A stretch of 64,000 bases of DNA. It comes from Clitoria ternatea. Taxonomy: Eukaryota; Streptophyta; Magnoliopsida; Fabales; Fabaceae. The stretch's first letter is position 1. Each line of letters starts with the position of its first letter. Under the pieces are notes generated by a model. That model was not told the DNA's origin, made no database searches, and worked only from the letters and a program-made list of their open reading frames with translations. Both the position numbers and the translations under genes were made by a program. The stretch is from contig CM075676.1 of the NCBI GenBank assembly GCA_037962975.1, positions 45,308,001-45,372,000 on the forward strand, read 5' to 3'. Positions 45,742 to 58,134 of the stretch are shown piece after piece.

Positions 45742-46735
45742 TCAAACCAAACCATCCACCCAACCCTTTCTCCTATCTTTAGACATAAGTAGAAAAATCT
45801 TCCTCCAATTTGGGTCAACAAAATACCCAATGGCCTTGTTATAAGAGGCAGTGCCAACACCAGGTAACTCATCTAATGCAGTCATGCAATTTATAATAGA
45901 AAATTCTTCAGTAGCTTCATTGGGTTGTGATTTATAACGTTCAGTCTTGGCTATATCTCTTTCCTTTCTAGCAACTATAGATTGGGACCATGCATCCATC
46001 AGTGCATCAATCTTATCCTTTTTAGAATTTTTTTTAATCCTTCTATTACAATCTAAAGACTCCAAATCAATATCATAGTTACGTTTTCCTCTGCTACCAC
46101 CCTCACCTCTACTACTATTATCACCTACACAACCCTCACTTATACCAATTCCACCTCCATATACGCCTAGATATTCTTCCTCAATTTTGTGTTCTTCTTC
46201 TGAACTTTGAGGTGCTGCAGTTGAAGCATTATGAAAAGCACCAGTTGCAGAGGAATTACTGAAGACAATATTCAATAATGGGTATAACTTGCAACCTTTT
46301 TTCTTGAAAGATTTGTAGATTTTATCTCGCTGCAATATATTAAACTAACTTATTAATATATTATGTCATCAAAGGGTAAAAAAAATTAACAATTTGGAGC
46401 TCAATTCATACCTTAAAAAATTCATCCCAAACTCCGTTCTCAGCAGATACAATATTGTTATTAGAGTCCCATGTAACACCAGTTTTACTTATTAGCTCAC
46501 TGAATTTTGAATGCACACCTCGCATTCGGTGGTACTTTGCCTTCAACTTATCAGCACCATATCTTTTTACAAATTTCATAAATATAATTTCATCCATTTC
46601 TTCCCAATCAGTTGTTTTAAAAGTTGGATGACCATTGGGATCCCTATTGACCCTATCTGCTAAGATCTCTAAGAAATACTTTTCACATTCTTCACTCCAC
46701 TCCATAGCCTCCCCATGTTGAGCATGCCCACCCAT
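45742..46735 (-). CDS. Harbinger Myb/SANT-like DNA-binding protein, two exons
   Basis: The second gene of Harbinger elements, which binds element ends and recruits the transposase. Exon 1 is 46,735-46,412 and exon 2 is 46,329-45,742. The donor is AAG/GTATGA and the acceptor TTGCAG, and frame is kept (303 aa). Residues about 10-100 (MEWSEECEKYFLEIL to WDEFFK) match the plant Myb_DNA-bind_3 family. Exon 2 has a lysine-rich stretch (RRIKKNSKKDK), a possible nuclear signal, and the usual C-terminal GYFVDPNWRKIFLLM. No stop or frameshift is seen. It lies upstream of the transposase in the same direction. Confidence 0.85.
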
Positions 46736-47242
46736 CTATTTAACAACCCAAAAGTAAAAAATTAATTTTAATCTCTTAGATAAAAACTCATAAAACATTA
46801 ATTATAAATTAAAAGAAATTACAATAAAAAGACTTTCTACTGATGAACTAAATCAGAAATTAAAAGAAATTAAATTAGAATAGTTTCTGTATAATAGGTG
46901 CACATCTAATATATATTTGAAACTAAAAGCAGATGCTTCACTCTAAACTTTGTATAAAATAAAAGAAAAGTTTATGGCAAAGAGACAGAAAACTAAGGTA
47001 TAGAACACAAAGAGGTTGAGATATCATATGACTATATGATAAAAATATACAAAAAAAAGGTACGAAACATGTTCCATCAGTTTAATAGTTTAAAGTGTAA
47101 TAGTTAAAAAAAAGGTATTTTAATGAAGATCAACACGCTACAGAACATGTTTCAACACTTACCTCTACCTCACACCTTCAGGCTGTAGCTGTAGGATTAC
47201 TGCACCTATATCTCCTCTAATATATATCATCCCTTTAATTTA

Positions 47243-47283
<41 letters not shown>

Positions 47284-47346
47284 TTCAATAAAACCTTGTT
47301 GAACTGATTGGATTTTGCATTCAAGGGCCTAGTCGTACATTAGTCT

Positions 47347-47440
47347 ACCCCAGAAGCACATGTGTTTAAGGTTGATATTCCCGGCCTGAAGAAGGAAGAA
47401 CTCAAGGTTGAGATCGAAGATGACAGGGTCCTCCAGAGAG
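47347..47440 (+). pseudogene. Captured fragment of a class I small heat-shock protein gene
   Basis: Ninety-four bases translate without a stop into the start of an alpha-crystallin domain: [19 protein letters not shown], then [11 protein letters not shown]. This is the conserved N-terminal part of class I small Hsp (17-18 kDa chaperones). Both sides diverge abruptly. It is antisense to the transposon genes. It looks like host DNA acquired by the element rather than a gene. Confidence 0.85.
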
Positions 47441-48059
47441 ATGTGCACAATATAACACCCCCAGACCCCCTGCACGTTAGGTGTCTCTTGTTACTTTCAG
47501 TTTGTTCACTCATTTCCAATTTCTAAAACTCTCAGCTCGGGTCACTCTTGTAAAAGTCTTCTACTCAACCGGTTGTTTTCATTTCCCTCAACACGCACAT
47601 TCAATGTTCACATTCTAGTGACTCTTTCCAAATGGGTATTGGCCTTCTGTCCTAATCATGCAAGTTTAAAATGGGCCATTAAGACATCAACAGCTAGGCT
47701 CATGAGATTAGGGTCTGTATACCCTTTGTTTAATTATTTCTAGTGCTTTTACGTATTTCCACTTAACTAAGACTATATGGCATGCTGATTTGTAAACCTA
47801 ATTCATAAACAACACAAATTCAGCTAATATTTATTTAATTTAGCCACATTCGGAATGGTTGATTTTAGAATCAATTTGTACAGCTCAAAATGTTTTCAAG
47901 CTCCTAATTGAAGCCACAAAAGTAACTGAACAATTAATTAATATAGGCTGCCATAGGCACAATGTAAATCAACAGATTAACATATAAAGCCCATGGACCA
48001 ACCTATATCAGCTCTCTAATAGTGGCCATTTGACTGGTTCCATTTCAATCCTAATTATT

Positions 48060-48375
48060 GAATTTACATGCTACACACAGGACATGTTTTTAATTAAATT
48101 AGACTCATATTCAAGTAAAAACACATTATGCTAAAATAATCATATAATCAAATATTAGTCTAATGGTAACACAACTTTTTTTTTCCAATCCTTTGGAATA
48201 GAATGGGAGGGGGTAAGGGTTGGGGAGTGTCAGATCTAGAGCCAAATCCTGTTCTCAAAACTTAATGTTCGTGTCAAGCACCAACTATACAGCCACATAT
48301 AGGACATGTTTTTAATTAAATCAGATTGATGTTCAAGTAAGAACATATTATGCTAAAATAATGAGAGGAGACTTC
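48060..48375. repeat. Direct repeat inside the Harbinger element
   Basis: GGACATGTTTTTAATTAAAT begins at 48,079 and again at 48,303, with about 40 further bases shared (TTATGCTAAAATAAT). Confidence 0.85.
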
Positions 48376-49666
48376 AGACGCACACTTGTTCAAGGCTGAC
48401 ATAACAGGGATGTTAAGGCCATAGACATCCCTGGTTAACTAATGCTACTTTGTTTCTACCTTGGTCAAAAATGCATGTAGTATAGAAATACTTCATGGTT
48501 GGAATTTTGCACGTATTAATGTGATATACAAACAAAAAGATTACAGATATGTCATACATAAACAGTTTATGCGATTTACCTTACAATTCCAATGCCTGAT
48601 ACACAAAAAAGATTATGAAGAAGTCTACTAAACATTAATTCCACGAGTAACAGTTTAAATTTTAGTCTAACCCCATGTTGATATAGCAAATTTAAGTTCT
48701 CATTTAGTCTATAAGTTTATCAGCAAATTTCAATCAGTCTTGAGCATAAATTACAAACAAAGTTTATGCAGAATTTTTAACAATTTTTTAAAGTTCAGAG
48801 AAATCTTAAGGAATACAAGTATACAACATAACATATGTCTTAACCAAGCTCTTGACAATGATTTACGCAAAAGTACAAACAGTTTTGTGTTGAATTGCCA
48901 GCATCAAGGCAACTTTCTTAATACATACACAGGAGGGTCAATAGCATTATGACTGAATAAGCTTTCATACTATAACAATTTTGGCAAAAGAAATGTCTTG
49001 TCTCTTGTCAACAGAGTTATGTGTCTTGCATACACAATGAGTGATAACTATTTCAACCAATTACAAGCAACAAAAATGTTTGATCTCTTATTCATGATGG
49101 TGGGTGTCTCAATTTTGGGAATGGTTCAAATATCTATTAAAATCATAAGAAAGAATATAACAAAAAAGTAGATGAAATGCACCCATGTTCTAGTTTCCAT
49201 ATTACAGTGCATGGCTAGAGTAGAAAATACCTCAATCAAGAAGTCTGAAATTGGAAGCTGGGGTATGAAATTCACCAGTAGCGTTGTGATGAATACGAAG
49301 GCTCGAGGAAGAAGATGAAGAAATCACACACTAGGGCTTGCGATGAATGCACGCAAATAGGCTCTATAAACAGAGGAAGAGAGGCTCTTAAACAGAGGAA
49401 GAAGATACGTGAAGGAGGAAGGAAGAAGGCGCGAGCGGTCAGACGAAATTTTTCCAATTTAGAATACCGCCTTTTCCAATTTTTCTATTTTCTTTGAAAA
49501 GCATTAAAAATAGTTTTCTGATTTTCTTAAAAAAATAGAAAATCAGGATTCTATTTTTCTATAAAAAATTTTAAATAATTTATAAATAAACAGTTTTTCT
49601 ATTTTTTTAATTTTTCTAAGAATAATATTCTATTTTTTTAAGAAAACTTATGAACTAAACGCAGCC

Positions 49667-50400
49667 TTAAATTTTGATGGGGCATGATTATTTGATATGA
49701 TATTTTATTTTCTATTAATATGGTAAGCAAGAAATTACAATCTAAGTCAATATGCATTGATGATATTATTAAACAATTAGAAGATATATTGTTATTTTTT
49801 GAAAGGTATACAATTAAGGACTTCACGACTAGTATGAATGTTGCTAAAGAAGTTACACTTGATATGGATGTTGAACCCATTCTTTTAGTAAAATGTCGTG
49901 GTATTAGCAAAAAATAATTTGATGAGAACAGTCATAATGAAGAAGTTCAGTCATGCTGATGAGTCATTTAGAGTTAATTATTTTTTAGTTATTGTGAACA
50001 TGACTATCACTTCTTTAAAGACTAGATTTGAGCAATTAAAAATATTTAAAAATATTTTTGGATTTTTGTTTAATTCCAAAAATTTAAAATCATTAAATGA
50101 TAATGAACTGACAAAATGTTGTCCTAAAGTTCACCCTACGTTTTCTTATGGCAATTTATCAGATGTTGATTTGGATGATTTTTTTCTGAATTGAAAGTGT
50201 TGAAAGTGACTTTTCCTGATGATGTAATGTCAGCCATCGAAATTCTCAAGTTCATCAAAGTAGCATATTGTTATCCAAATGTCTCAATTGCGACAATTTT
50301 ATCTATTGATAAGTAAATGTTAGGGAGTATTGATGTTGATGTTTTCATTAATGATTTTGCATCTAAAAAAGCTAGAAGAAATCATTTTTATGATAATTTA
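49667..50400 (+). pseudogene. hAT-type transposase pseudogene, 3' part
   Basis: It continues the hAT relative interrupted at 43,721. Stretches include YDILFSINMVSKKLQSKS, SLKTRFEQLKIFKN and SSDVDLDD-like LSDVDLDDFF, and it ends in DVDVFINDFASKKARR. In-frame stops and frameshifts are present. Near 50,300 the region expected to hold the hAT dimerisation core (SAERSFS-like motif) is missing, so the deletion predates or followed decay. Confidence 0.8.
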
Positions 50401-51089
50401 TGTTTTTTTTACTTTAGTGTAGATGGAAGAACGATTTTTTTTGAAGGAAAACATGGAACTATGGGAGCATCGTTCATTATTTTTTGGCTTGTTATTATTC
50501 TCTATACTAGGAAAATATATTTGATTCATGTGTTTAAAATTTACAGTGACTTTGTTAATGTTAATTTAATTATTTAATAAATTTTCTTCTATAAACCTTT
50601 ATCTATTGTGTCATCCAGGGCCTATGAAATTTCAGGACCGGACCTGCATGAATGAAATTATATTAGAAGCGCTTTAAAAAATATACAAATGTCGATATAA
50701 AGAACAATGAGAATATAGTAAAAATTCAAAATAAAATTGATGATATAATTTAATGGAAGACATGCTCAATACTGATCTGGTTATGTTCGAATAAGAAACA
50801 TTCATATTACAGTTGGTACTATTTGAACTAATCACTTGTTAGTTTTTAAATAAATTGAAAAAATTAATTAAAATAAAATATTAATTAATTATCATTTCAT
50901 TAAATTTAGTATATGTTTGGCTTAGTTTATTTTGAGCTTCCTTTTTCCTTTTTAGAAGAAATTAGGCTAAACAACTTTTTAGAAAAATATATATTAGAAA
51001 ATGGAGCTTATTTTTAATAAAAAAAACTCAATAAAGAGCTTTTAATCAAAAGCTAATGAGACTACCTTCTAGCTTCTTCTTTTTTGGTA
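50401..51089. other. Gene-free stretch
   Basis: CCAGGGCCTATGAAATTTCA near 50,619 resembles material near hAT-element ends. Otherwise nothing recognised. Confidence 0.35.
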
Positions 51090-51992
51090 ATTTTATTTAA
51101 CACTCCCATTACTATCATGAACATAGTAGTTATCATCACCACTATCATCACTGTCGTTGTCATCATTATCGTCACCTTGCCTCTACCACCACCATTGTCA
51201 CCATCAACACTGTTGTCATCGTCGTCATCGTATTATAATCATTGGCATCACTACACATTCCTTACTACTACCACCACCACCACCCCAAAAAATTTGTTGC
51301 CACCATTACACTTGCCACCCCCGCCTTCTGTATCACTATTATCGTCGCCAAACCATCCCACCACCACCATGCCAAATTTGTCGCCATTACTACACTTGCG
51401 ACCCCTACCTTCACCATTACAATTGTTCCCCCAACACCACCACCAACGTCATCATCAACACGACCATCATCGTTGTCTTCGCTGCTACCACCACTACCAT
51501 CACCACCACTGTTACTTCCACCACTACCACTATACTGTCATCGAAACCATTAAATCGACACTATCGCAATCACCACCATTACCGCCATCGCCACTATAAT
51601 CCTTGCCACCATCACTACCACTGTTACCGCCACCATCACATTATCACTATCTCTGCCACTACCATTGTTGTCATTGCCACCGCAATCACCACTACTATTT
51701 TTGTCACTATCATATTGTTATTTCTGCCACAACCATCATCGTCGTCGTCTCTGTTGTCTTCACTGCCACCATTACCATTATTGGCATTGTCACCATCGCA
51801 ATCACCACTACTATTCTCGCCACCATCACACTACCATTATTGCTACCACCATCGTTGTCACCACCACCACCACCAATACCACTATCATCATTGTCACTGC
51901 TATTGTCATTGCCATCATCATATTGTCATCGTCATTATTGTCACCATCGCCATTGTCACTAGACCATCATTGTTGCCATCACTACCACCATT
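51090..51992. repeat. Degenerate CAC/CAT/TCA trinucleotide tract
   Basis: About 900 bases of CACCATCAC, GTCATC and ACTACCACC units. It keeps the rhythm of three, and all plus-strand frames are open for long stretches, which is why long Ser/His/Thr/Pro-rich frames appear. It resumes at 53,234-53,310 after a solo LTR. It is complementary in kind to 9,840-10,520. Confidence 0.85.
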
Positions 51993-53233
51993 TGAAGGTT
52001 TAAAGGTGCACACTAGAAGGGGGTTGAATATTGTGACTTAAAAACTTTTTGTAAAATGTTTCTTAAAAGATTTGTCTAAAGTTTTTTAAAGCTAGTTCGA
52101 ATAACTATCTAACGACAGTTCAAACGATGCTTCGTTTGATTTTTAAAAACCCTTTTCTAAAATGAAGATAAGTTTTTAAGCTGAAAACAATTTAAAAAGG
52201 GATGATCAATACACAAAGATTATTACACCAGTTCACCTTAAAGCAAAAAGGCTACGTCCTATCCTTGTTTATCCCAATAGAAGTTTTATAGAGCAGATCC
52301 ATTCAATAATGCCCACGATATTACGTTACAAGTATTCTTTCTTCACTTAGCCTTTCAGGCTAATTTACAACAACCAAATATTCTTTCTTATACTTAACCT
52401 CTTTAGGCTAACTTACAACAAGTGTTCTTTCCTCGAGCCTCTTTAGTTTACAACATACAATAGTATGAAAAAAATTTGGTCCTAGGTCTTACAAGCCAGA
52501 CTCTAAAGAACTAAGCTTATGGATAACTGAATAATACGTTCAATATATGAAAGAAAGAAAGCTTTTAAGATTGTTGTTTATAACAGAATATCATAGTATT
52601 CACAACATCTTGTGAAGCTCTTTGAAATTGGTTCTAAATGTAGTAGAATAGCTTTTCTTTCTTGTAGATTTCTCAATTTCAGTAGCTTGAATCAGAGGGC
52701 GGCTTCTCTTTATATAGGCCTTTGAAAAGATTCATTGAGATGAAGAGAGAGGAAAGTTGATTTGCTTGAAAAGCACGTAGAGCACTTGGGACGACTCGAA
52801 CCAAGTAGTGGCAGGTGTAACATGGTGATTGTCTAATCGTTTGAAGTCCTAATACTTCTGTATTTTTTTTATTTTGTGAAAGCAGGCTGTAGAAGATTTC
52901 AGCCTTAACCAACTTTCTTGAAAGCTTGAAGAGGACGTTGTCTTCATAAACATGTTGTTGCAACAGTTAGAAACTTCATTTGAACTTCAAAACTTGGACT
53001 TGAGATGATTCTTCATTGTTCTGGTCCTATGTATCTAAGAGAACAACTTTAGATGATCATCTGTCTTCAGCCAATCATTAGTCAACTTGTTTCTTTAGCT
53101 TTAGACAATACTTCTATTAACCAAAACTTATATAGCCATAAAACGTTAGAACTTTAAATAGTGTAGTGTTTGCATTATAACTTAAAACACTTGAGGGGTT
53201 TGTAGAACCTCATGTTCTTTTATGGACTTAACA
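51993..53233 (-). mobile_element. Solo LTR (about 1.24 kb), SIRE-like
   Basis: On the minus strand it starts TGTTAAGTCC and ends near ATTCAACCCCCTTCT ... CCTTCA, like the LTR at 1-730. A minus-strand TATATAAAG lies near 52,708-52,718. The trinucleotide tract runs up to both ends. The flanks CCATT and TCGTT match only 3 of 5, so the duplication is decayed or the ends are off by a few bases. There is no internal region. Confidence 0.65.
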
Positions 53234-53310
53234 TCGTTATTGTTACCGTTGCCGCTACTATTGTTGTCGTCGTCACTGTCATTATCGTCACTACCATCAC
53301 TATTGCCACC
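53234..53310. repeat. Continuation of the trinucleotide tract
   Basis: GTCGTCGTCACTGTCATTAT-type triplets match the tract ending at 51,992. Confidence 0.75.
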
Positions 53311-54781
53311 AATTTCTTACACCAAACGAACCCTTAGAGTAGAAGATAATTTATAAAATTAATCCTTAAATTAAATTTTTTATAAATAAAAAATTTTAAA
53401 AAATATTCTACTATACAACTTTTAATTTAAAATATCATTTTTTTAAAAAATTTAAAAATACTAAACATCTTCTCCTTTATTTTTAAAACTATTAGGTTTA
53501 CTTTTATAACCTTAATTACTCTTGGACAGTCAATTAAGCAGGGTTGTTTGTGCAGCTAGATAATTTAATAGCTTGTTTGGATTATAATTAACTAAGACGA
53601 GATAAATTTTAAACTACTACTAGCAATGTTGATAGTTTAAAATCAATGATTTTCATTTGTCTCATTAAGCAGTAGTTGTCCTGTCGAATTTAATAAGATT
53701 GTTTCGATTTTTTTTGTCTGTGTTATGATATTGTTTATACAAATCCGGTTTAATGTGTGCGACTTCGGGTGGATAAGGAATCTACGTTACGTTACACTTT
53801 TTATAATGACGCTTTCTAATTAATAAATAAATATGGGCAATGCCTATATAAATAAATAGGTCTAGCTACACATAACATTAAAGTAATATTATATTATTAT
53901 ATATGTACAATACGTGGCGCCGAATTGACCACCCATAATTCCCTCATATTTTATTCAAATTCAATCAAACTTTCAATTTTAAAAGTGAATCTAGCTAGTT
54001 ATTTTTTATAATGACGGCAATGAGTGGAGAGATTAGACTCTCTAGCTCCACCCATCATACACATACCTGTGACAATGTTTGAACCACGCCCCATTCATAA
54101 CACCCTTCCTATTACATTCAAATTCGATCTAGCATACTCTGAAATTGATTATTGATGTAATGATTGGGGTGATCAACTTCAACCTCTTTGCAGTTAGGGA
54201 AATAGAGTTATGAAAATGAAAAAATTTAAAAGTTAATATTGATCATTCACGTCGTTTGAGACAGCCAAAACTCCGTTTGACCGTGGATTTTTTTTGGTTG
54301 ACCAACCGAGGTTTAACCAACTCAATGGGGAACCAAACGACCTAGAAATAATTTAGTTATAGAAATAAAATTTAATCAATATCATTTAATATTTAGGATT
54401 GAACTTATATATTATTCGATTAATTTTTAATTCTATTTGATTAAAAGATAAAAGTTTAGTTATGTCTAACCCTTAACATATTGAAAATCAAAAAACACTA
54501 AGTATACCTCCAACTTCTCTCTAAGTCAGGATTAACTAAAGGAGTTGGCCAAAGAAAAAGGATTAACTAAGGGAGTATGTCACCTAAAATGCTATTATGA
54601 TGCACAATAATAACGCAGCTCAATCATTAATTATCAGATAATTATAAGCGTAGGAAAATGGCCCTTGTGATTGTTAAGCTTTAGGTTAATGCCTATAAGC
54701 ATGAAACTTTGAGTTGGTCCTGGTATGGATGCTACATCAGCATATGTGGGCTGCATTGTTGTGTTAAGCATTTTAGGTCCA
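53311..54781. other. Gene-free stretch
   Basis: CCTATATAAATAAATAGG near 53,841 is a TATA-like site without a following gene. Nothing else recognised. Confidence 0.4.
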
Positions 54782-54804
54782 ATATATGCGCGCGCGTGCG
54801 TACA
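54782..54804. other. Alternating purine-pyrimidine run
   Basis: Twenty-three bases alternate strictly, with GCGCGCGCGTGCG in the centre. This is the sequence class that favours Z-DNA. Confidence 0.7.
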
Positions 54805-55479
54805 AGTAAGATTGGATATAGGTATATGTTAGTTATGATCCAATATATATGCTCACATGTCTGTCTAGGATTAGGTTTGCTATGCAATTGCACCACACGC
54901 AAACAATAGTTAGCCTCATGATACTTTAACTGTAACATTTCTAGACTTCATCAAGTCCGGACTTTAAATACTAGTTGAAAGAATTGCCCTTTTATTAATA
55001 TGTTTTTGACATGACCAACTATATGAGGATTTTTATAGTAAGGGTCCAATTTAGACGATAAAGGTCTTTAAATGAGTCTCTCTTGTTTGGACTGAACTTG
55101 ATTTGTTTGGATAAATTATATATATTGTTATAGAAGGAAGAGTGATTATTTCTTCATTAAAGTTAAATCCTAATCAAAATGGAATTAAAAAGTTATCTTC
55201 ACAAAAATGCATTATATTTCTGTTTATACATAAAAAGATATTATGATTAAACGAGTATGTTGGTGTCCAGTCTGACAAGACTTTGCAAATAAATCCCCCA
55301 ACCAAATTAATAGGTTATCCCAACTCAAACAAACATCCTTCAATTTAGTCAAAACAAATAATTCTCCATCTAACACTATTAAAACTTGCATACGTGTCAT
55401 GTTAAGTGACAAGAGGGCACACATATGACATAAATATTTTGTGGCAATTTTTAACAACTCTTGTAAGAAATTGAATCAT
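54805..55479. other. Gene-free stretch
   Basis: Nothing recognised. Confidence 0.4.
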
Positions 55480-57029
55480 AGAAGAGAGTTTTTGATCAAT
55501 GTGGGGTTGTTTTATAAAATAATAGCAAGTCTGAGGTTGATTTAAAAGTAATTGGTGGTCTGGGTGCTTCAAATCATGGTTTTAATTTCGCATAGTCAAG
55601 GGACGAAAATTGTAAGTTGCATGGCCACCAGACAGAATTTTGCATGCCTGACACTTGTCAAACATGTAGTGAATTTGTGATATTGAAGGACAAAATGAAG
55701 GTCAAAATCGTAGGTGCACCAGGCGAATTTGCCATGGGTCAAGACAGGAAGTAGGCAAAAGTTTTCACACATTTAAGGACACATTTTTGGGACCCGAGGT
55801 ATAGAGTTTCACCTCTTCATTGGGTGAAGTGTCAGGCTATGGTACCCTACAAATATGTATTTCCCTTGCTTCCTTTTTACCATTTCATTGCTTCCTTCTC
55901 ACAGTGCTTAAAACACTCCCTCTCTTCCATTGTTGTCCTATAGTGGTGTGGTGTTGCTTTTTTGTTTCCATTTAATGCTAATTAGTTGAAAGGTACACAT
56001 GTCTAAGTTATCTTAAGTTAAATTATCTTATTGATAATATGTGTGTTTTTATTTCATATAGTATTTTTTACTTGATAGTATGAATTATTTATCCTATAAT
56101 AGAATACAAATGTAACATCCCTGATCTTTTAGTAAAATTATGATGAGCGAAAAATATTAATAATTGTTTTAGAGATTTATTTGGTATTTTTATGAATTAT
56201 TAGGCAACTATAAATAATTAACTAGTGTGGAAATAAATAAATTTATTGATTGATTAATTACAAAAAGGTTAAATGAGATGAAATTAGAAGGAGGTAAAAG
56301 TTTAATTAAAACTTTCAAAGAAATTATAAAAGAAATAGGGAAAAGACAGTTTTGCCCCTAAGTCTTAAATAATAAAGATTCCTTCTCCTTCCTCATTCAT
56401 TTCACGCGACTCCTTCTTCTTCTTCTCCTCCCTCTCACTGCCGAGAGCTGCATGCTCCAAGGGAAGGCCTATTTTGCGTCAAAACTTTGAAATAACCCCG
56501 TTTTTGAGATCGTGGCTTCAAAGTGAGTTTAATGGACCCTTTAAATTGAGTTGTCTCTCTCTCCCTTCACTTTCTCTCTCTAGTCGATGGCCATGCATGG
56601 TGGATGGGACTTCTGTTTCCTACTCTTTCAGTGCATGGAAGTCTAAAAATGGTCTTTAGAGCAATGGGGGTGGTATAACGTTGATGGGTTTTGCGTTTCG
56701 ACCTCCGTAGGTAGCGAAACGGATGTCAGAGGACCGATTAGCAAAACGGGTGTTGGATTCGGAGGTACAACCTTGAACCCAACACTTAGAGGACGCAATC
56801 GGCATTAGGAATAAATCGTTGAAACTTGGAATCGAGGTAAGGGGGTGTTCGGGTTGTAATTAATTAGAATAGGTACATATTTTGGGTCCGAGTCGTTGAA
56901 CCGATTATGAACACGGTAAGAAATATTAGATGATAGTTGCATGTGTATGTATGTATGAATGTGAATTGTGTATGGTTCATGATGAGTATGAGATTAAAGT
57001 GTTTTGCATTGTGATGATTCGATGTGTAT

Positions 57030-57110
57030 AGTGGCAATGTGATGGCGGGCTTGACAAGTAGGTCGCCCAGTGGCAATGTGATGGCGGGCTTGACAAGTAG
57101 GTCGCCCATT
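57030..57110. repeat. 39-bp tandem duplication
   Basis: GTGGCAATGTGATGGCGGGC and the following 19 bases occur twice, at 57,031 and 57,070. Confidence 0.9.
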
Positions 57111-57459
57111 TGATGAGTATGTACTGTTGTTGATGGCCACTTGTGATATGATATGAGAAATATGAATTATATATGTATGATTGTGTGGTGTGGGATGGCC
57201 GACGGTATGTATAGCCCCTCGTTTCTGGCTCCCATGGTTTTTATACCCAGTTGAGCTACCCAGTGGTCAAGTAGGACCCAGTGGTTGAGGTGGAGAGTCA
57301 AGCAGGACTCGGTGAACCAAGCAGGGTTCACGGGGTGTCAAGTAGGACCCCCAGCTGAAGGCCGATCCTTTAGTATCCGGATACTAGGTGTCAATTTTGT
57401 GTGAGAGTCAGTGGTGATAATTGATGAATTATTAGTATTGTGTGATGGTGTATGTACCT

Positions 57460-57655
57460 AATTATATTTGCCGAGTGTGATTTACTATATTTGCCGAGTG
57501 TGATTTGTTATATTTGTCGAGTGTGACTTGCTATATTCACCGAGTGTGATTTGCTACATTTACCGAGTGTGATTTGCTATATTTGCCGAGTGTGATTTGC
57601 TATATTTGCCGAGTGTGATTTGCTATATTTGCCGAGTGTGATTTGTAATTTGTGG
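57460..57655. repeat. 23-bp minisatellite, about 8 copies
   Basis: The unit TATATTTGCCGAGTGTGATT plus TGC is repeated with a few substitutions. Confidence 0.9.
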
Positions 57656-58134
57656 ATAAAGCAGTCGGACGGAGTTTATATACACGTATTTTGTTATTTA
57701 ATTTCCGTTCTAGATTAATTATGATGCCAAACACTCACCCTTGCTGTGGCTTTCTTTCAATTTAGTAACCAGTGACAGGGAAGAGGTCGGAGCCCTGGAG
57801 GTGCGCCAAACGGAGAACCGAGGAATTATGAAATGAATTCTGTGTGTAATGTATAATGAGTTTTTGTGTATGTGATGCCATAACATGTTGCTTGTGTGAT
57901 GAACTAATCTAGAATCGGTATGTTGACTAATATGAACACGAATTCATGTTGCTGAAGTGGTATGGTAATGATGTTAATGTGGTCGGTGTTGATTTTTTTT
58001 ATGAGTTTGATATATATATATATTGGCACAGAGCCAATAGTAGATGTGAATGATAAATTACTATGGACAGGTTTTGTGAACAATTGTGGGTGATGAATGA
58101 ATTGTGTCTACTATAGTATAGTTGATTACTGGAC

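Larger units (their letters stand above)
46736..49640. other. Non-coding part of the Harbinger element
   Basis: It contains a TA microsatellite (about 47,246-47,277), a small heat-shock gene fragment (47,347-47,440) and a direct repeat (48,060 and 48,290). No other gene was seen. Confidence 0.6.
43722..49666 (-). mobile_element. PIF/Harbinger DNA transposon, 5.9 kb
   Basis: The ends TGCCGCGTTTAGTT and (reverse complement) GGCTGCGTTTAGTT form the inverted repeat. The target duplication is TTA (43,719-43,721 and 49,667-49,669), as expected for this superfamily. Subterminal regions are rich in CTAGAAAA/TTTTCTA motifs. It carries the two standard genes, a Myb/SANT protein and a DDE transposase, both on the minus strand. 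It sits inside a hAT pseudogene and is younger than it. Confidence 0.93.

Noticed and set aside
51084..52041. Frames of 100-294 codons rich in His, Ser, Thr and Pro
   Set aside because: They are products of the CAC/CAT trinucleotide tract. Three overlapping frames are open at once and there is no domain.
53841..53860. TATA-like site as a host gene promoter
   Set aside because: No open frame, splice pattern or known gene follows within 1.5 kb.
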